A stretch of 64,000 bases of DNA from Paracraurococcus lichenis (GTDB lineage: Bacteria; Pseudomonadota; Alphaproteobacteria; Acetobacterales; Acetobacteraceae): positions 51,295 to 115,294 of the forward strand of contig NZ_JAUTWS010000020.1 of assembly GCF_030657435.1 (NCBI RefSeq), written 5' to 3'. The position numbers and the translations under genes are program-made. Position 1 is the first letter of the stretch. Each line of letters opens with the position of its first letter. Under the pieces are notes generated by a model that had not been told where the DNA came from, did no database searches, and was given only the letters and a program-made list of their open reading frames with translations. Below, in pieces: positions 28,987 to 40,223 of this stretch.

Positions 28987-30366
28987 ATGGCCCAAGCCCC
29001 GCTCCAGCCCGCCCGTGGCACCCATGACCTGATCGGCGCCGAGTTCCGCCGCCATCACCATGTCATCGAGACGGCGCGCCGGATCGCCACCCTCTACGGC
29101 TTCGAGGAATGGGCCACCCCGATCTTCGAGGACACCCGCGTCTTCTCCCGCGGGTTGGGCGACACCTCCGACGTCGTCTCGAAGGAGATGTATTCCTTCG
29201 AGGACCGCGGCGGCGAGAGCATCACCCTGCGCCCCGAGAATACGGCGGGGGTGTGCCGGGCCCTGGTCACCAACGGCCTCACCCAGTCGAGCCTGCCCCG
29301 CAAGGTCTTCTATGCCGGGCCGATGTTCCGCTACGAGCGGCCGCAGAAGGGCCGCTACCGGCAATTCCACCAGATCGGGATCGAGGTGCTGGGTGCGGCC
29401 GAGCCGCTGGCCGATGCGGAAGTCATCGGCTGCGGCTGGCACATCCAGCAGGAACTCGGCATCGACGAGGGCACGGTGCTGGAGATCAACACCCTCGGCG
29501 ACGCCGCCAGCCGCGACGCCTACCGCGCCGCGCTGATCGCCTATTTCACCGAGCACAAGGACGCCCTCTCCGAGGACAGCCGGGCGCGCCTCGAGAAGAA
29601 CCCCTTGCGCATCGTCGACAGCAAGGATCCGAAGGACAAGGCGCTGGTCGCCGCGGCACCGACCATCCACGACCACCTCACGAAGGAGGCCGCCGGGTTC
29701 TACGCCGCGGTGAAGCGCCATCTGGAGGCCTTCGGGGTGCCCTTCCGGGAGAACCCGCGGATCGTGCGCGGCCTCGACTACTACAGCCACACCGCCTTCG
29801 AGTTCGTCACCGACCGCCTCGGCGCCCAGGGCACCGTCATGGGCGGCGGCCGCTACAACGGCCTGGTCGAGGAGATGGGCGGCCCGCCCACCCCCTCGGT
29901 CGGCTGGGCCGCGGGCGTCGAGCGCCTCTCCCTGCTGCTGGAGGCGGCCGACCTCACCCCGCCTGCGCCGCGCCCGGTCGCCGTCATCCCGGTCGGCGAC
30001 AAGGCGGAGGCGGCGGCGATCGGCGTGCTGCAATCCCTGCGCGAGGCGGGCGTGGTCGCCGAGATCGCCTACAAGGGCAATACCAAGCGCCGCATGGAGC
30101 GCGCCAACAAGGTCAATGCCGGCGCCGCCGTCATCCTCGGCGAGGAGGAGCTGGCCGAGGGCATGGCCGTGGTGAAGAACCTCGATGCCGGCAGCCAGGA
30201 GCGCGTGGAACTGCCCGACCTGCTGCGCGCGCTCGCCGAGACCGGCGTGGTCGAGAGCGCGGCGCATGCCATGCTGAACACCATCCTCGAGGAGGAGCTG
30301 GGCGGCGCGCTCGAGGACGAGGACCTCGATATCGACGACGACCTGGACGAGACGGACGGACGGTGA
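28987..30366 (+). CDS. hisS: Histidyl-tRNA synthetase
   Basis: A 459-residue class II aminoacyl-tRNA synthetase. Motif 2 is [20 protein letters not shown], the histidine-specific loop is [13 protein letters not shown], and motif 3 is [12 protein letters not shown]. The anticodon-binding domain follows ([17 protein letters not shown] to [11 protein letters not shown]). The last 30 residues are a highly acidic tail ([17 protein letters not shown]) that is not part of the normal fold. Its stop codon overlaps the start of prfA (GTGA), so the two are translationally coupled. Confidence 0.97.
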   Translation: MAQAPLQPARGTHDLIGAEFRRHHHVIETARRIATLYGFEEWATPIFEDTRVFSRGLGDTSDVVSKEMYSFEDRGGESITLRPENTAGVCRALVTNGLTQSSLPRKVFYAGPMFRYERPQKGRYRQFHQIGIEVLGAAEPLADAEVIGCGWHIQQELGIDEGTVLEINTLGDAASRDAYRAALIAYFTEHKDALSEDSRARLEKNPLRIVDSKDPKDKALVAAAPTIHDHLTKEAAGFYAAVKRHLEAFGVPFRENPRIVRGLDYYSHTAFEFVTDRLGAQGTVMGGGRYNGLVEEMGGPPTPSVGWAAGVERLSLLLEAADLTPPAPRPVAVIPVGDKAEAAAIGVLQSLREAGVVAEIAYKGNTKRRMERANKVNAGAAVILGEEELAEGMAVVKNLDAGSQERVELPDLLRALAETGVVESAAHAMLNTILEEELGGALEDEDLDIDDDLDETDGR

Positions 30367-31418
30367 GGCTTTCCGAGAAACTCGACCGTGTCCTGACGCG
30401 GGCCGACGAGCTGAAGCACCTGCTCTCGACCGCCGACGGCGCGCAGTTCGGCACCCTGTCGAAGGAACTGTCGGAGCTCGAGCCGCTGGTCGACAAGGTG
30501 CAGGCGCTGCGCGCCGCGGAGCGCGCCCGCGACGAGGCGGAGGCCATGCTGGCCGATCCCGAGCTGCGGGAACTCGCTGAGGACGAGTACCTCGCGCAGA
30601 AGGAGGCCGTGCCGCGGCTCGAGCGCGAGGTGCGGCTGATGCTGCTGCCGAAGGATGCGGCGGACGAGCGCAGCGCCATCCTCGAGATCCGCCCCGCCGC
30701 CGGCGGCGACGAGGCGGCGCTCTTCGCCGCCGAGCTCTTCCGGGCCTACCAGCGCTATGCCGAGGCGCGGCGCTGGCGCTTCGAGGTCATGGACTACGAC
30801 GAGAGCGACCTCGGCGGCGTGAAGGGCGCGGTGGCCGAGATCCAGGGCAGGGGCGTCTTCGCCCGGCTGAAATACGAGAGCGGCGTGCACCGCGTGCAGC
30901 GCGTGCCCGCGACGGAAACCCAGGGGCGCATCCACACCTCGACTGTCACGGTGGCCGTGCTGCCGGAGGCCGAGGAGGTGGATGTGCAGATCAACGAGGG
31001 CGACCTCAGGATCGACACCTACCGCGCCTCCGGCGCCGGCGGGCAGCACGTGAACAAGACGGACAGCGCCGTCCGCATCACCCACCTGCCCACCGGCGTC
31101 GTGGTGGCGATGCAGGAGGAGAAGTCGCAGCACAAGAACCGCGCCAAGGCGATGAAGATCCTGCGCGCCCGGCTCTACGAGGCCGAGCGGAGCCGCCTCG
31201 CCGCGACGCGCGCCGCCGACCGCAAGGGCCAGGTCGGCACCGGCGACCGCAGCGAGCGCATCCGCACCTACAACTTCCCGCAGGGGCGCGTGACCGACCA
31301 CCGCATCGGCCTGACCCTGCACAAGATCGACCGCGTCATGCTAGGCGAGTTCGACGACATCGTCGACGCGCTGACGGCCGAGGACGAGGCGGCGCGGCTG
31401 GCCGCGGAAGGGGAGTGA
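30363..31418 (+). CDS. prfA: Peptide chain release factor 1
   Basis: A 351-residue RF1, which recognises UAA and UAG. The GGQ motif is in [17 protein letters not shown] near residue 225. The GTG at 30363 overlapping the hisS stop is the start, giving [18 protein letters not shown]. Immediately followed by its own modifying enzyme PrmC, overlapping by four bases. Confidence 0.96.
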   Translation: MRLSEKLDRVLTRADELKHLLSTADGAQFGTLSKELSELEPLVDKVQALRAAERARDEAEAMLADPELRELAEDEYLAQKEAVPRLEREVRLMLLPKDAADERSAILEIRPAAGGDEAALFAAELFRAYQRYAEARRWRFEVMDYDESDLGGVKGAVAEIQGRGVFARLKYESGVHRVQRVPATETQGRIHTSTVTVAVLPEAEEVDVQINEGDLRIDTYRASGAGGQHVNKTDSAVRITHLPTGVVVAMQEEKSQHKNRAKAMKILRARLYEAERSRLAATRAADRKGQVGTGDRSERIRTYNFPQGRVTDHRIGLTLHKIDRVMLGEFDDIVDALTAEDEAARLAAEGE

Positions 31419-32305
31419 GCGGCGGGCCCGATCGCGGCAGCGCATGCGCCGACCCCGCCGGCACGGTCGGCTTCTTCCTCTGCCGCGCCGGGCAGCATCT
31501 CCGCGCCGCCGCCATCGAGTCGCCCCGCCTCGAAGCCCGCCTGCTGCTCGCCCATGCCATGGGCTGCCGGCAGGAGGACCTGCTGCGCGACCCGCGCGCG
31601 CCCGTCCCGCCCGCGGCCGCCGCGGGCTTTGCCGACCTGCTGCGCCGCCGCCTCGACCACGTCCCGGTCGCGCAATTGCTGGGGGTGCAGGAGTTCTGGT
31701 CGCTCCCCTTCGCCGTCTCGCCGGCGACCCTGATCCCCCGCGCGGATACCGAGACGCTGGTCGAGGCGGCGCTGGACGCCCTCCCGGACCGTGCCGCGGT
31801 CCGCCGCATCCTCGACCTCGGCACCGGCACGGGCTGCCTGCTGCTGGCGGCGCTGACCGAGTTCCCGGCCGCGACCGGCCTCGGCCTCGACCGCGTGCCT
31901 GATGCCGCGGCGCTGGCGCGGGACAATGCCCGGCGCCTCGGTCTCGCGGGCCGCGCCGCCTTCGCCGTTGCCGACTGGGCGGCGCCCGTCGCCGGCCGAT
32001 TCGACCTCGTCCTCTCCAACCCACCCTATATCGAGCGCGCCGCCATCCCCGGCCTGATGCCGGAGGTGGCGCGGCACGAGCCCGCCTCGGCGCTCGACGG
32101 GGGCAAGGACGGGCTCGAGGCCTACCGGGCCATCATCGCCGACCTGCCGCGCCTACTCGCCCCGGGCGGGCGGGCCGTGCTGGAACTCGGCCAGGGGCAG
32201 CAGCCGGCGGTCGCGGCGATCGCCGCGGCGGGTAGGCTCCGGCCGCTGCTCTGCCGCGCCGACCTCGGCGGGGTCCCCCGCGCCCTGGTGCTGGCGGCGG
32301 CCTGA
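31415..32305 (+). CDS. prmC: Release factor glutamine methyltransferase
   Basis: A 296-residue enzyme that methylates the glutamine of the GGQ motif in release factors. It has an N-terminal helical domain ([18 protein letters not shown]), the SAM motif [20 protein letters not shown], and the glutamine-binding NPPY in [14 protein letters not shown]. Starts at the GTG overlapping the prfA stop. The three-gene order hisS-prfA-prmC is coupled throughout. Confidence 0.96.
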   Translation: MSGGPDRGSACADPAGTVGFFLCRAGQHLRAAAIESPRLEARLLLAHAMGCRQEDLLRDPRAPVPPAAAAGFADLLRRRLDHVPVAQLLGVQEFWSLPFAVSPATLIPRADTETLVEAALDALPDRAAVRRILDLGTGTGCLLLAALTEFPAATGLGLDRVPDAAALARDNARRLGLAGRAAFAVADWAAPVAGRFDLVLSNPPYIERAAIPGLMPEVARHEPASALDGGKDGLEAYRAIIADLPRLLAPGGRAVLELGQGQQPAVAAIAAAGRLRPLLCRADLGGVPRALVLAAA

Positions 32306-32589
32306 GGGCCGCCCGCATCCTCCCCGTAGCGTGAGGGCAGCATCCTGAAAAAAAGCGTTTGGCGCCCCGGCCCGGTAAGGCTAGCTTGCAACAGGCCCTC
32401 GCGGGCGGACGGGCGCGGCCCGCCGCCGAGGCGCGCGGGTTCGTGCAGCGGATGGGCGGTGGACCCCAGGTTGGGGACCTCGCGCCGGCCGCGACGCCAA
32501 TGGACGACATTTGCCGCCACCGCCTTGCGCGCCCGGGAGTCCGGGGCGGACGGGGACGGCCCACCTGCGAGACGGCAGACGCAATACCG

Positions 32590-33069
32590 ATGAACATGAA
32601 ACGCATGCGCGGCCGCAACCACCGGCATGGTGGGGGCGGTGGGGGTGGCGGCGGCGGGGGCGGCGGGCAGTTCCGCCAGTCCGGCCACCAGCCGATGAAC
32701 CGCAACCATGTCTTCGACTCGAACGGTCCGGACATGCGGCTGCGGGGCACCGCCCAGCAGCTCTTCGAGAAGTACCTTCAGCTCGGCCGCGACGCGACCG
32801 GCTCCGGCGACCGGGTGATGGCCGAGAGCTACTTCCAGCACGCCGAGCACTATTTCCGCATCCTCAACGCCATGAACCAGGCGCAGCAGCAGCGCGAGGC
32901 CGGCCAGCAGGGCCACCAGCGCCGCTTCCAGTCGAATGCCGACCAGGACGCCGGCGGCGAGGCGAATGGCGCCGAGGCCCCCGAGATCAACGGCCAGGTC
33001 AATGGCCATGCCTTGGACGGCGAGCCGGAGTATGACGGCCCGCAGCCGGAGACGCGCGAGCCGGTCTGA
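32590..33069 (+). CDS. DUF4167 domain protein with polyglycine tract
   Basis: A 159-residue protein with a basic N terminus (MNMKRMRGRNHRHG), a run of thirteen glycines, and the DUF4167 core (NRNHVFDSNGPDMRLRGTAQ and QLGRDATGSGDRVMAESYFQHAEHYFRILN). An acidic, disordered C-terminal tail follows. It is a conserved alphaproteobacterial protein found after prmC; function unknown, possibly RNA binding from the basic/glycine-rich N terminus. The 284 bases upstream contain no gene I recognise; one short hairpin (CCCCAGGTTGGGG) is present. Confidence 0.9.
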   Translation: MNMKRMRGRNHRHGGGGGGGGGGGGGQFRQSGHQPMNRNHVFDSNGPDMRLRGTAQQLFEKYLQLGRDATGSGDRVMAESYFQHAEHYFRILNAMNQAQQQREAGQQGHQRRFQSNADQDAGGEANGAEAPEINGQVNGHALDGEPEYDGPQPETREPV

Positions 33070-33263
33070 GCCGCGTCGGGCCTCGCCCTGGACGGCCGCG
33101 GTGCCGTCCGACGCAGGGGCCGCACCGCTCCCGCCGGCGGGACGCCCGCGCCCCGTGGATGACCGCGCCGTCGCCCGGCCGCCACGGCGCCCTCCGCCCG
33201 CCATTGCGCAGCGTGACGCCACGTTGACAGCCCGGCCGGCGCGCCGCAGGCTCCCGCGCATGT

Positions 33264-35257
<1,994 letters not shown>

Positions 35258-35583
35258 CCGCCGGAAGGCCGCGCTGGGGTCTGCCTCCGGCGCGGCGGGC
35301 GCGCGTGCGCATGGTGACGACCGGCTGCGGCATGCCCGGCCGCCGCGGCCCGGCGCCGGGCGCGCAGGCCTGGCGCGGCGGCTGCGGGCAGGCTTCCTGC
35401 TGGCCGGCTTGACGTGCGCCTCGCCGCCGGGCGCCAGCGGCGCGACGGCAGCGGCCTGTCCAGGCCCGTCGCGGACCAAGCAATCGCGATCAGCGGCCCG
35501 GCCCCACATCCTTGTGCCCCCTCCGCCTTGTCCGATAGGTCGGGTGGCCCGGGTCTCGAGGCGCGGGCGGGGAAGCGCCAATC
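35258..35583. other. Intergenic region after thiC
   Basis: 326 bases without a convincing gene. It is GC-rich with several weak hairpins and becomes less biased towards 35490-35540, where the promoter of the next gene may lie. I see no RNA gene or repeat. Confidence 0.4.
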
Positions 35584-36300
35584 ATGCGGATCGGCTTCAT
35601 CGTCGTCTTCGGCGTGGTCCGGGCCCTCATCCAGGCGCCGTCCCCTTGGACCGTCCTGCTGCCGGCCTGCGGGCGGCGAGCGGACGGGGGCCACGCGCCC
35701 TGGGAATGCTGCCGGAGGGACGGCAGGACGCCGTCGGTCCCGGGGCCGAGGGTTCCGGATCGGGCCTGGCTGCGCCCCGGGCATTGCCTGGCGCTCTGCG
35801 GTTTTCTCGCCGTCATCGGCGCCGGCCCGGGCGGCGGGCGCGAGGCAGCGGGGCAGGGCGCTGTCGGGTGGGCGATCCTCCGCTTGGCCGCGCTGGTGGC
35901 TCCGGCTGCCCAGGCCGCGGAACCTGCGTCGCCGGCGCCCGCCGCCGGCACCAATTCCGCCCCGCCGCCCCCGGCGGAAGCGGCCGGACGGGGGCCGGAG
36001 ACCCGGCTTCTCGACAGGTACACGGACGAGGTCCGCGCCATGTTCGGCCAGCCCCCGATCCCGAGGGAGCAGCCCACCCCGAGGCAGGCGCCCCGGCCGG
36101 CCGCCGCCGAGGACCGCGTCGTTCCACGCATCGCGGCCAATATCCGCAGCGGCCCGAGCGACACCGGGACGATCCTGCGGACCGCCCAGCCGGGCGTGGA
36201 ATTGCGGGTCCATGGCCGGCAGGGCGGTTGGGTGCAGGTCGGGGACGACGCGCCCTGGGGATGGATCCATTCCAGCCTGCTGCGGCCCGCGTCGCGCTGA
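35584..36300 (+). CDS. SH3-domain protein, probably exported
   Basis: The C-terminal 60 residues form a bacterial SH3 (SH3_3) domain: RIAANIRSGPSDTGTILRTA, VELRVHGRQGGWVQVGD, APWGWIHSSLL. Before it lies a proline/alanine-rich linker. The first 90 residues of the full frame (238 aa) look unlike a normal protein. A hydrophobic stretch (WAILRLAALVAPAAQAA, about residues 94-110) resembles a signal peptide, so the true start may be internal and non-ATG. Likely a periplasmic or wall-binding protein; exact start uncertain. Confidence 0.65.
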   Translation: MRIGFIVVFGVVRALIQAPSPWTVLLPACGRRADGGHAPWECCRRDGRTPSVPGPRVPDRAWLRPGHCLALCGFLAVIGAGPGGGREAAGQGAVGWAILRLAALVAPAAQAAEPASPAPAAGTNSAPPPPAEAAGRGPETRLLDRYTDEVRAMFGQPPIPREQPTPRQAPRPAAAEDRVVPRIAANIRSGPSDTGTILRTAQPGVELRVHGRQGGWVQVGDDAPWGWIHSSLLRPASR

Positions 36301-36520
36301 GCGGTCCCTCTCCGGGACCGGACAGCCATGTCCTTGACGTCCGGCCGGCCGGCAGTTTAAGAAGATATTCCTATGATCTTTGACAGCCGCATCCGTCCCG
36401 GCTTCTCGCTGGCCTCTGCGCGCAGCGGCATGCCCCTGCCTTGCCGGCGCCACAATTCACCCGGGGGCTTTGTCCGAATCCCGCACGCCGCACCCCGTAA
36501 AATCCCAAAACTCCCGGGGT

Positions 36521-36572
36521 CCAGGGGCCTTAAGCCCCTGGCGGGGAGTGCAGAGGGGCGGAGCCCCTCTGC
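36521..36572. terminator. Double hairpin terminator between convergent genes
   Basis: Two inverted repeats in series: CCAGGGGC/GCCCCTGG (36521-36541) and GCAGAGGGGC/GCCCCTCTGC (36550-36572, loop GGA). On the minus strand they follow the SDR gene and lead into GTTTTGGGATTTTA, giving T-runs. Similar GC-rich palindromes occur widely in Acetobacteraceae intergenic DNA. Also lies downstream of the SH3 gene on the plus strand. Confidence 0.7.
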
Positions 36573-36593
36573 CATAGGGCAGCGCCCCCGCCG

Positions 36594-37379
36594 CTACGGC
36601 TGCATATGGCTCCCGCCGCTGACCGTCATGTTCTCGCCGGTGATGTAGACGGCGCCGTTCGAGAGCAGGAAGCAGATCAGCGGCGCCACCTCCTGCGGCT
36701 CGGCGTAGCGGGCCAGCGGGATGCGGGCCATGGTCTGCTCGGCGAATTTCTCGCTGCGGATCACCTCCGTCATCGGCGTCACGACAGTGCCGAAGCCCAC
36801 CGAGTTGCAGCGGATGCCGTAGCGCGCCCATTCCCGCGCGCCGGTCATGGTCATCCCGAAGAGGCCCGCCTTGGCCGCGGAGTAGTTCACCTGCCCGATG
36901 GAGCCGCGCTTGCCGGCGGTCGAGCTGATGTTGACGATGGCGCCCGTGGTGCCGGCGGGCTGCGGCATGTCGGCCTTGGCGCGGTCGATCATGTGCCGCC
37001 CGACCGCCTGCATCATCAGGTAGCAGCCGGTCAGGTTCACGTCGATCACCGCCTGCCACTGCTGCATGGTCATCTTGGCGAACATGGCCGGGCGGGTGAT
37101 GCCGGCATTGTTGACCAGGCCATGCACCGCGCCGAACTTCGCCACCGCCTGGGCGACGCAGGACTCGCCGAAGCCCTCCTCGGCGACATTGCCCTGCACG
37201 GCCAGCGTCCGCGCCGGGTCCATGCCGCCGGCGGCCGCGGCCAGCGTCTCCGGGTTGCGCTCCACCAGCACCACATTGCCGTCGAGGCCCAGCACCAGCT
37301 CGCTGATGGCCTTGCCGATGCCCTGGCCGGCGCCGGTGACGATGATGGTGCGGCCCGTCAGGGCCATCGGGTTCTGCAT
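36594..37379 (-). CDS. Short-chain dehydrogenase/reductase
   Basis: A 261-residue classical SDR. NAD(P)-binding TGAGQGIGKAIS (residues 15-26), NNAG in GLVNNAGITRP, the catalytic serine in IVNISSTAGKRG and YSAAKAG (Tyr-x-x-x-Lys) are all present. The C terminus (YITGENMTVSGGSHMQP) is that of FabG/acetoacetyl-CoA-reductase-like enzymes. Substrate not determinable. Divergent from the dehalogenase gene. Confidence 0.92.
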   Translation of the reverse strand: MQNPMALTGRTIIVTGAGQGIGKAISELVLGLDGNVVLVERNPETLAAAAGGMDPARTLAVQGNVAEEGFGESCVAQAVAKFGAVHGLVNNAGITRPAMFAKMTMQQWQAVIDVNLTGCYLMMQAVGRHMIDRAKADMPQPAGTTGAIVNISSTAGKRGSIGQVNYSAAKAGLFGMTMTGAREWARYGIRCNSVGFGTVVTPMTEVIRSEKFAEQTMARIPLARYAEPQEVAPLICFLLSNGAVYITGENMTVSGGSHMQP

Positions 37380-37516
37380 CCTGTTTCCTCCCGCCTCGTT
37401 GGGTCGAAGGGCGCCAGTCTGCCCGCCTCGCGGCGGCAGGGCCAGACGCGGCGGCGCCTTGCCGCTGCCCCCGTTCCGCCCGAAACCGCGCCGACACTCG
37501 TCCCGTGGAGACCCCG

Positions 37517-38185
37517 ATGCCCGCCCCGAAAGCCGCCGTCTTCGATGCCTATGGCACGCTGCTGGACGTGCATGCCGCGGTCGGCCGCCATGCCGCGCGT
37601 CTCGGGGAGAAGGCGCAGCCCGTCTCCGCCCTGTGGCGCGCCAAGCAGATCGAGTGGAGCTGGATCCTCTCCGCGACCGGCGCCTACGAGCCCTTCTGGG
37701 CGCTGACGGAGAAGGCGCTCGACCATGCGCTGGCGGTGCATGGCGCGGCCGAGCCGGCGTTGCGGGCGGACCTGCTCGCGGCCTACCGCGAGCTGGACGC
37801 CTACCCGGAGGCCGCGCCGATGCTCTCGGCGCTCGGGGCCCGGGGGATCCGGACCGCGATCCTCTCCAACGGCTCGCCGGAGATGCTGGCGAGCTCCGTC
37901 GCGGCTGGCGGGCTCGGGCCGTTGCTCGACGACGTGCTCTCGGTCCATCCGCTGCGCTGCTTCAAGCCTGACCCGCGGGTCTATGCCCTGGTGCCGGCGC
38001 GCTTCGCCTGCCAGCCGCACGAGGTGGCCTTCGTCTCCTCCAATCCCTGGGACGCCTATGGCGCGCAGCGCTTCGGCTTCCGGGTCTTCTGGGTGAACCG
38101 CTCGGGCGGGCCGGCGGAATACTGGCTCGACCAGACCGCGACGATCCTGCCGGACCTTGCCGGCCTGCCGGAGCGCCTGGCGTGA
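37517..38185 (+). CDS. Haloacid dehalogenase, type II
   Basis: A 222-residue HAD hydrolase with all features of L-2-haloacid dehalogenases. The nucleophile aspartate is in VFDAYGTLLDVHAA, the serine in ILSNGSPEML, the lysine in RCFKPDPRVYALV, and FVSSNPWDAYGAQRFGF is the family-specific final motif. The ATG at 37517 has GGAG upstream. It may act on 2-haloacids or on related C2 substrates. Overlaps rsmB by four bases. Confidence 0.92.
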   Translation: MPAPKAAVFDAYGTLLDVHAAVGRHAARLGEKAQPVSALWRAKQIEWSWILSATGAYEPFWALTEKALDHALAVHGAAEPALRADLLAAYRELDAYPEAAPMLSALGARGIRTAILSNGSPEMLASSVAAGGLGPLLDDVLSVHPLRCFKPDPRVYALVPARFACQPHEVAFVSSNPWDAYGAQRFGFRVFWVNRSGGPAEYWLDQTATILPDLAGLPERLA

Positions 38186-39519
38186 CGCCTGCCGCCCGCC
38201 TCGCCGCCGCGATCGACCTGCTGGCGGCGCTGGAGGCGCAGCCCCGGCGGCCGGCGGATGCCATCGCCAACGACTTCTTCCGCGCCCGCCGCTACATCGG
38301 CGGCGGCGACCGCCGTGCCATCTCCGACCGCGCCTGGGGCGTGGTGCGGCAGCGGCAGCGGCTGGACTGGTGGCTGGCCCAGGTGCAGTGCCGCCCGACC
38401 CCGCGCATGCTGGTCGTGGCCGAGCTGCTGCTGGCCGAAGGGATGGACCTCCCCGCCGTGCTGCAGGCCTTCCCCGGCGGGCAATACGCGCCGGAGCCGC
38501 TGAGCGTGCCGGAGGAGAAGCTGCTCCGCGCCCTGGCCAAGGCACGCGGCCAGGCGCAGGGGGTGGAGGGCCTGGTCCATCCGGCCATGCCGGAGGGGGT
38601 GCGGCTGAACCTGCCGGACTGGGTTATCCCCGGCTTCCGCGCCCGCTTCGGCGACCGCCTGGCCGAGGAAGCCGCGGCCATGGAGCAGCCCGCGCCGCTC
38701 GACCTCCGCGCCAACCTGCTCAAGACCTCGCGCGAGGCCGCCGCTGCGGCGCTGGCCGCCGAGGGCTTCGAGACCGAGCCGACCCGCTGGTCGCCCTGGG
38801 GGCTCCGCCTGCCCGGCCGCAAGCCGGTGACCGCCACCGCCGCCTTCACCGAGGGGCTGATCGAGGTGCAGGACGAGGGCAGCCAGCTCATCGCCCTGCT
38901 GACCGATGCCCGGCCGGGCCTGCGCGTCGCCGATCTCTGCGCCGGCGCCGGCGGCAAGACGCTGGCTCTCGCGGCCGCCATGCGGAACAAGGGGCGGCTC
39001 ACCGCCTGCGACGTCTCCGCGCCGCGGCTGGAGGGCGCGGTGCGGCGCCTGCGCCGCGCCGGGGTGGACAATGCCGAGCGGCACCTCCTCATCCCCGGCG
39101 ACCGCTGGGCCAAGCGGCGCGCCGGGCAGTTCGACCGGGTGCTGGTGGATGCCCCCTGCACGGGCACCGGCACCTGGCGGCGCAACCCGGACGCACGGCT
39201 GCGCACCGGTTGCGCCGACCTGCGCGAATTGGCTGCCAAGCAACGTGAAATTCTGGATATCGCCGCGGAACTGGTGCGCTCCGGCGGAGGTCTGGTCTAC
39301 GCTACCTGCTCCTTGCTGCCCGAGGAGGATGAGGACCAGGTCTCGGCCTTCCTCGGCCGCCACCCGGATTTCGCCCCGCTCCCGCTGGCCGAGGCGTGGA
39401 GCGCGGCGGGACTGCCCGGGGAACCGCCGGCCGAGGGGCCGTACCTGGTCACCAGCCCCGCGCGGCACGGCACGGACGGCTTCTTCGCCGCCATTCTGCA
39501 ACGACGGTCCGGGGGATAG
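38182..39519 (+). CDS. rsmB: 16S rRNA (cytosine-5) methyltransferase RsmB-like
   Basis: A 445-residue RsmB/Fmu-family enzyme. The NusB-like N-terminal domain (to about residue 135) is followed by the methyltransferase domain with SAM motif VADLCAGAGGKTLALAAAM. The two family cysteines are in VDAPCTGTGTWRRNP and YATCSLLPEEDEDQV. The catalytic chemistry is 5-methylation of a 16S rRNA cytosine (C967 in E. coli). Starts at a GTG overlapping the dehalogenase stop codon. Confidence 0.93.
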   Translation: MTPAARLAAAIDLLAALEAQPRRPADAIANDFFRARRYIGGGDRRAISDRAWGVVRQRQRLDWWLAQVQCRPTPRMLVVAELLLAEGMDLPAVLQAFPGGQYAPEPLSVPEEKLLRALAKARGQAQGVEGLVHPAMPEGVRLNLPDWVIPGFRARFGDRLAEEAAAMEQPAPLDLRANLLKTSREAAAAALAAEGFETEPTRWSPWGLRLPGRKPVTATAAFTEGLIEVQDEGSQLIALLTDARPGLRVADLCAGAGGKTLALAAAMRNKGRLTACDVSAPRLEGAVRRLRRAGVDNAERHLLIPGDRWAKRRAGQFDRVLVDAPCTGTGTWRRNPDARLRTGCADLRELAAKQREILDIAAELVRSGGGLVYATCSLLPEEDEDQVSAFLGRHPDFAPLPLAEAWSAAGLPGEPPAEGPYLVTSPARHGTDGFFAAILQRRSGG

Positions 39520-39549
39520 CGGGCCGAAAAGGGAAGGGAAGCGTGCAGC

Positions 39550-40131
39550 ATGATCTGCATCCGCCGTGCCCGCCCGGCCGATGCCGCCGCGATCGGCGCC
39601 GTGCATGTGGCGACCTGGCGCTCGGCCTATGCCGGCGTGCTGCCCGAGCGCTACCTCAGCGACCTGTCCCCGATCCGGCACGCCATCGGCTATGAGCAGG
39701 CGATCGTCGACCGCCGCCACGGCCATGCCGTCTTCGTCGCCGTCGCCTCCGGCCCCGATGCGCCGCCGGACCGCCCGCCGCAGGAAGGCGGGGTGGTGGT
39801 CGGCTTCGTCTCGGGCGGCCGCGCCCGGCGGGATTGGCTGGCCCAGGGGGAGGTGGAGACGCTCTACCTGCTGGACGACTACCGCGACCGCGGCGTCGGC
39901 CGGCGGCTCATGCGGGCGATGGCGGCGCATCTGGCCGCGGTCGGCTGCCGCTCGGCCATGCTCTGGGTGCTCAGCGACAACCCGACCCGCTGGTTCTACC
40001 AGCGCCTCGGCGGCAGGCCCGCGGCGCGGGAGGTGATCCGCTTCGCCGGCCAGATGATGGAGCAGATGGCCTTCGTCTGGGACCCGATCGAGACGCTGCT
40101 GGCCGCGACGGCGCCGGCGCCGGAAGGCTAG
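39550..40131 (+). CDS. GNAT family N-acetyltransferase
   Basis: A 193-residue GNAT enzyme: IRRARPADAAAIGAVHVATW at the N terminus, the acetyl-CoA-binding motif A YLLDDYRDRGVGRRLMRAM at about 120-138, and AMLWVLSDNPTRWFYQRLGG at the end. Substrate unknown. It follows rsmB by 30 bases. Confidence 0.9.
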   Translation: MICIRRARPADAAAIGAVHVATWRSAYAGVLPERYLSDLSPIRHAIGYEQAIVDRRHGHAVFVAVASGPDAPPDRPPQEGGVVVGFVSGGRARRDWLAQGEVETLYLLDDYRDRGVGRRLMRAMAAHLAAVGCRSAMLWVLSDNPTRWFYQRLGGRPAAREVIRFAGQMMEQMAFVWDPIETLLAATAPAPEG

Positions 40132-40223
40132 CGGGCGACCGCGGCGCGCCTGCTGTGCGTTCCGGCATAACCGACTCCACCGCTCGGGACTAGACTCCCT
40201 CCCGGAACAACCCGGGGAGGACG

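Noticed and set aside
26521..30267. A 1248-codon minus-strand frame opposite rodZ, ispG, vapBC and hisS
   Set aside because: It spans several well-identified genes on the other strand and has no protein-like composition.
32306..32589. A structured RNA gene (4.5S, 6S, tmRNA piece or RNase P) upstream of the DUF4167 gene
   Set aside because: None of the conserved core motifs of these RNAs is present; only short GC-rich hairpins are seen.
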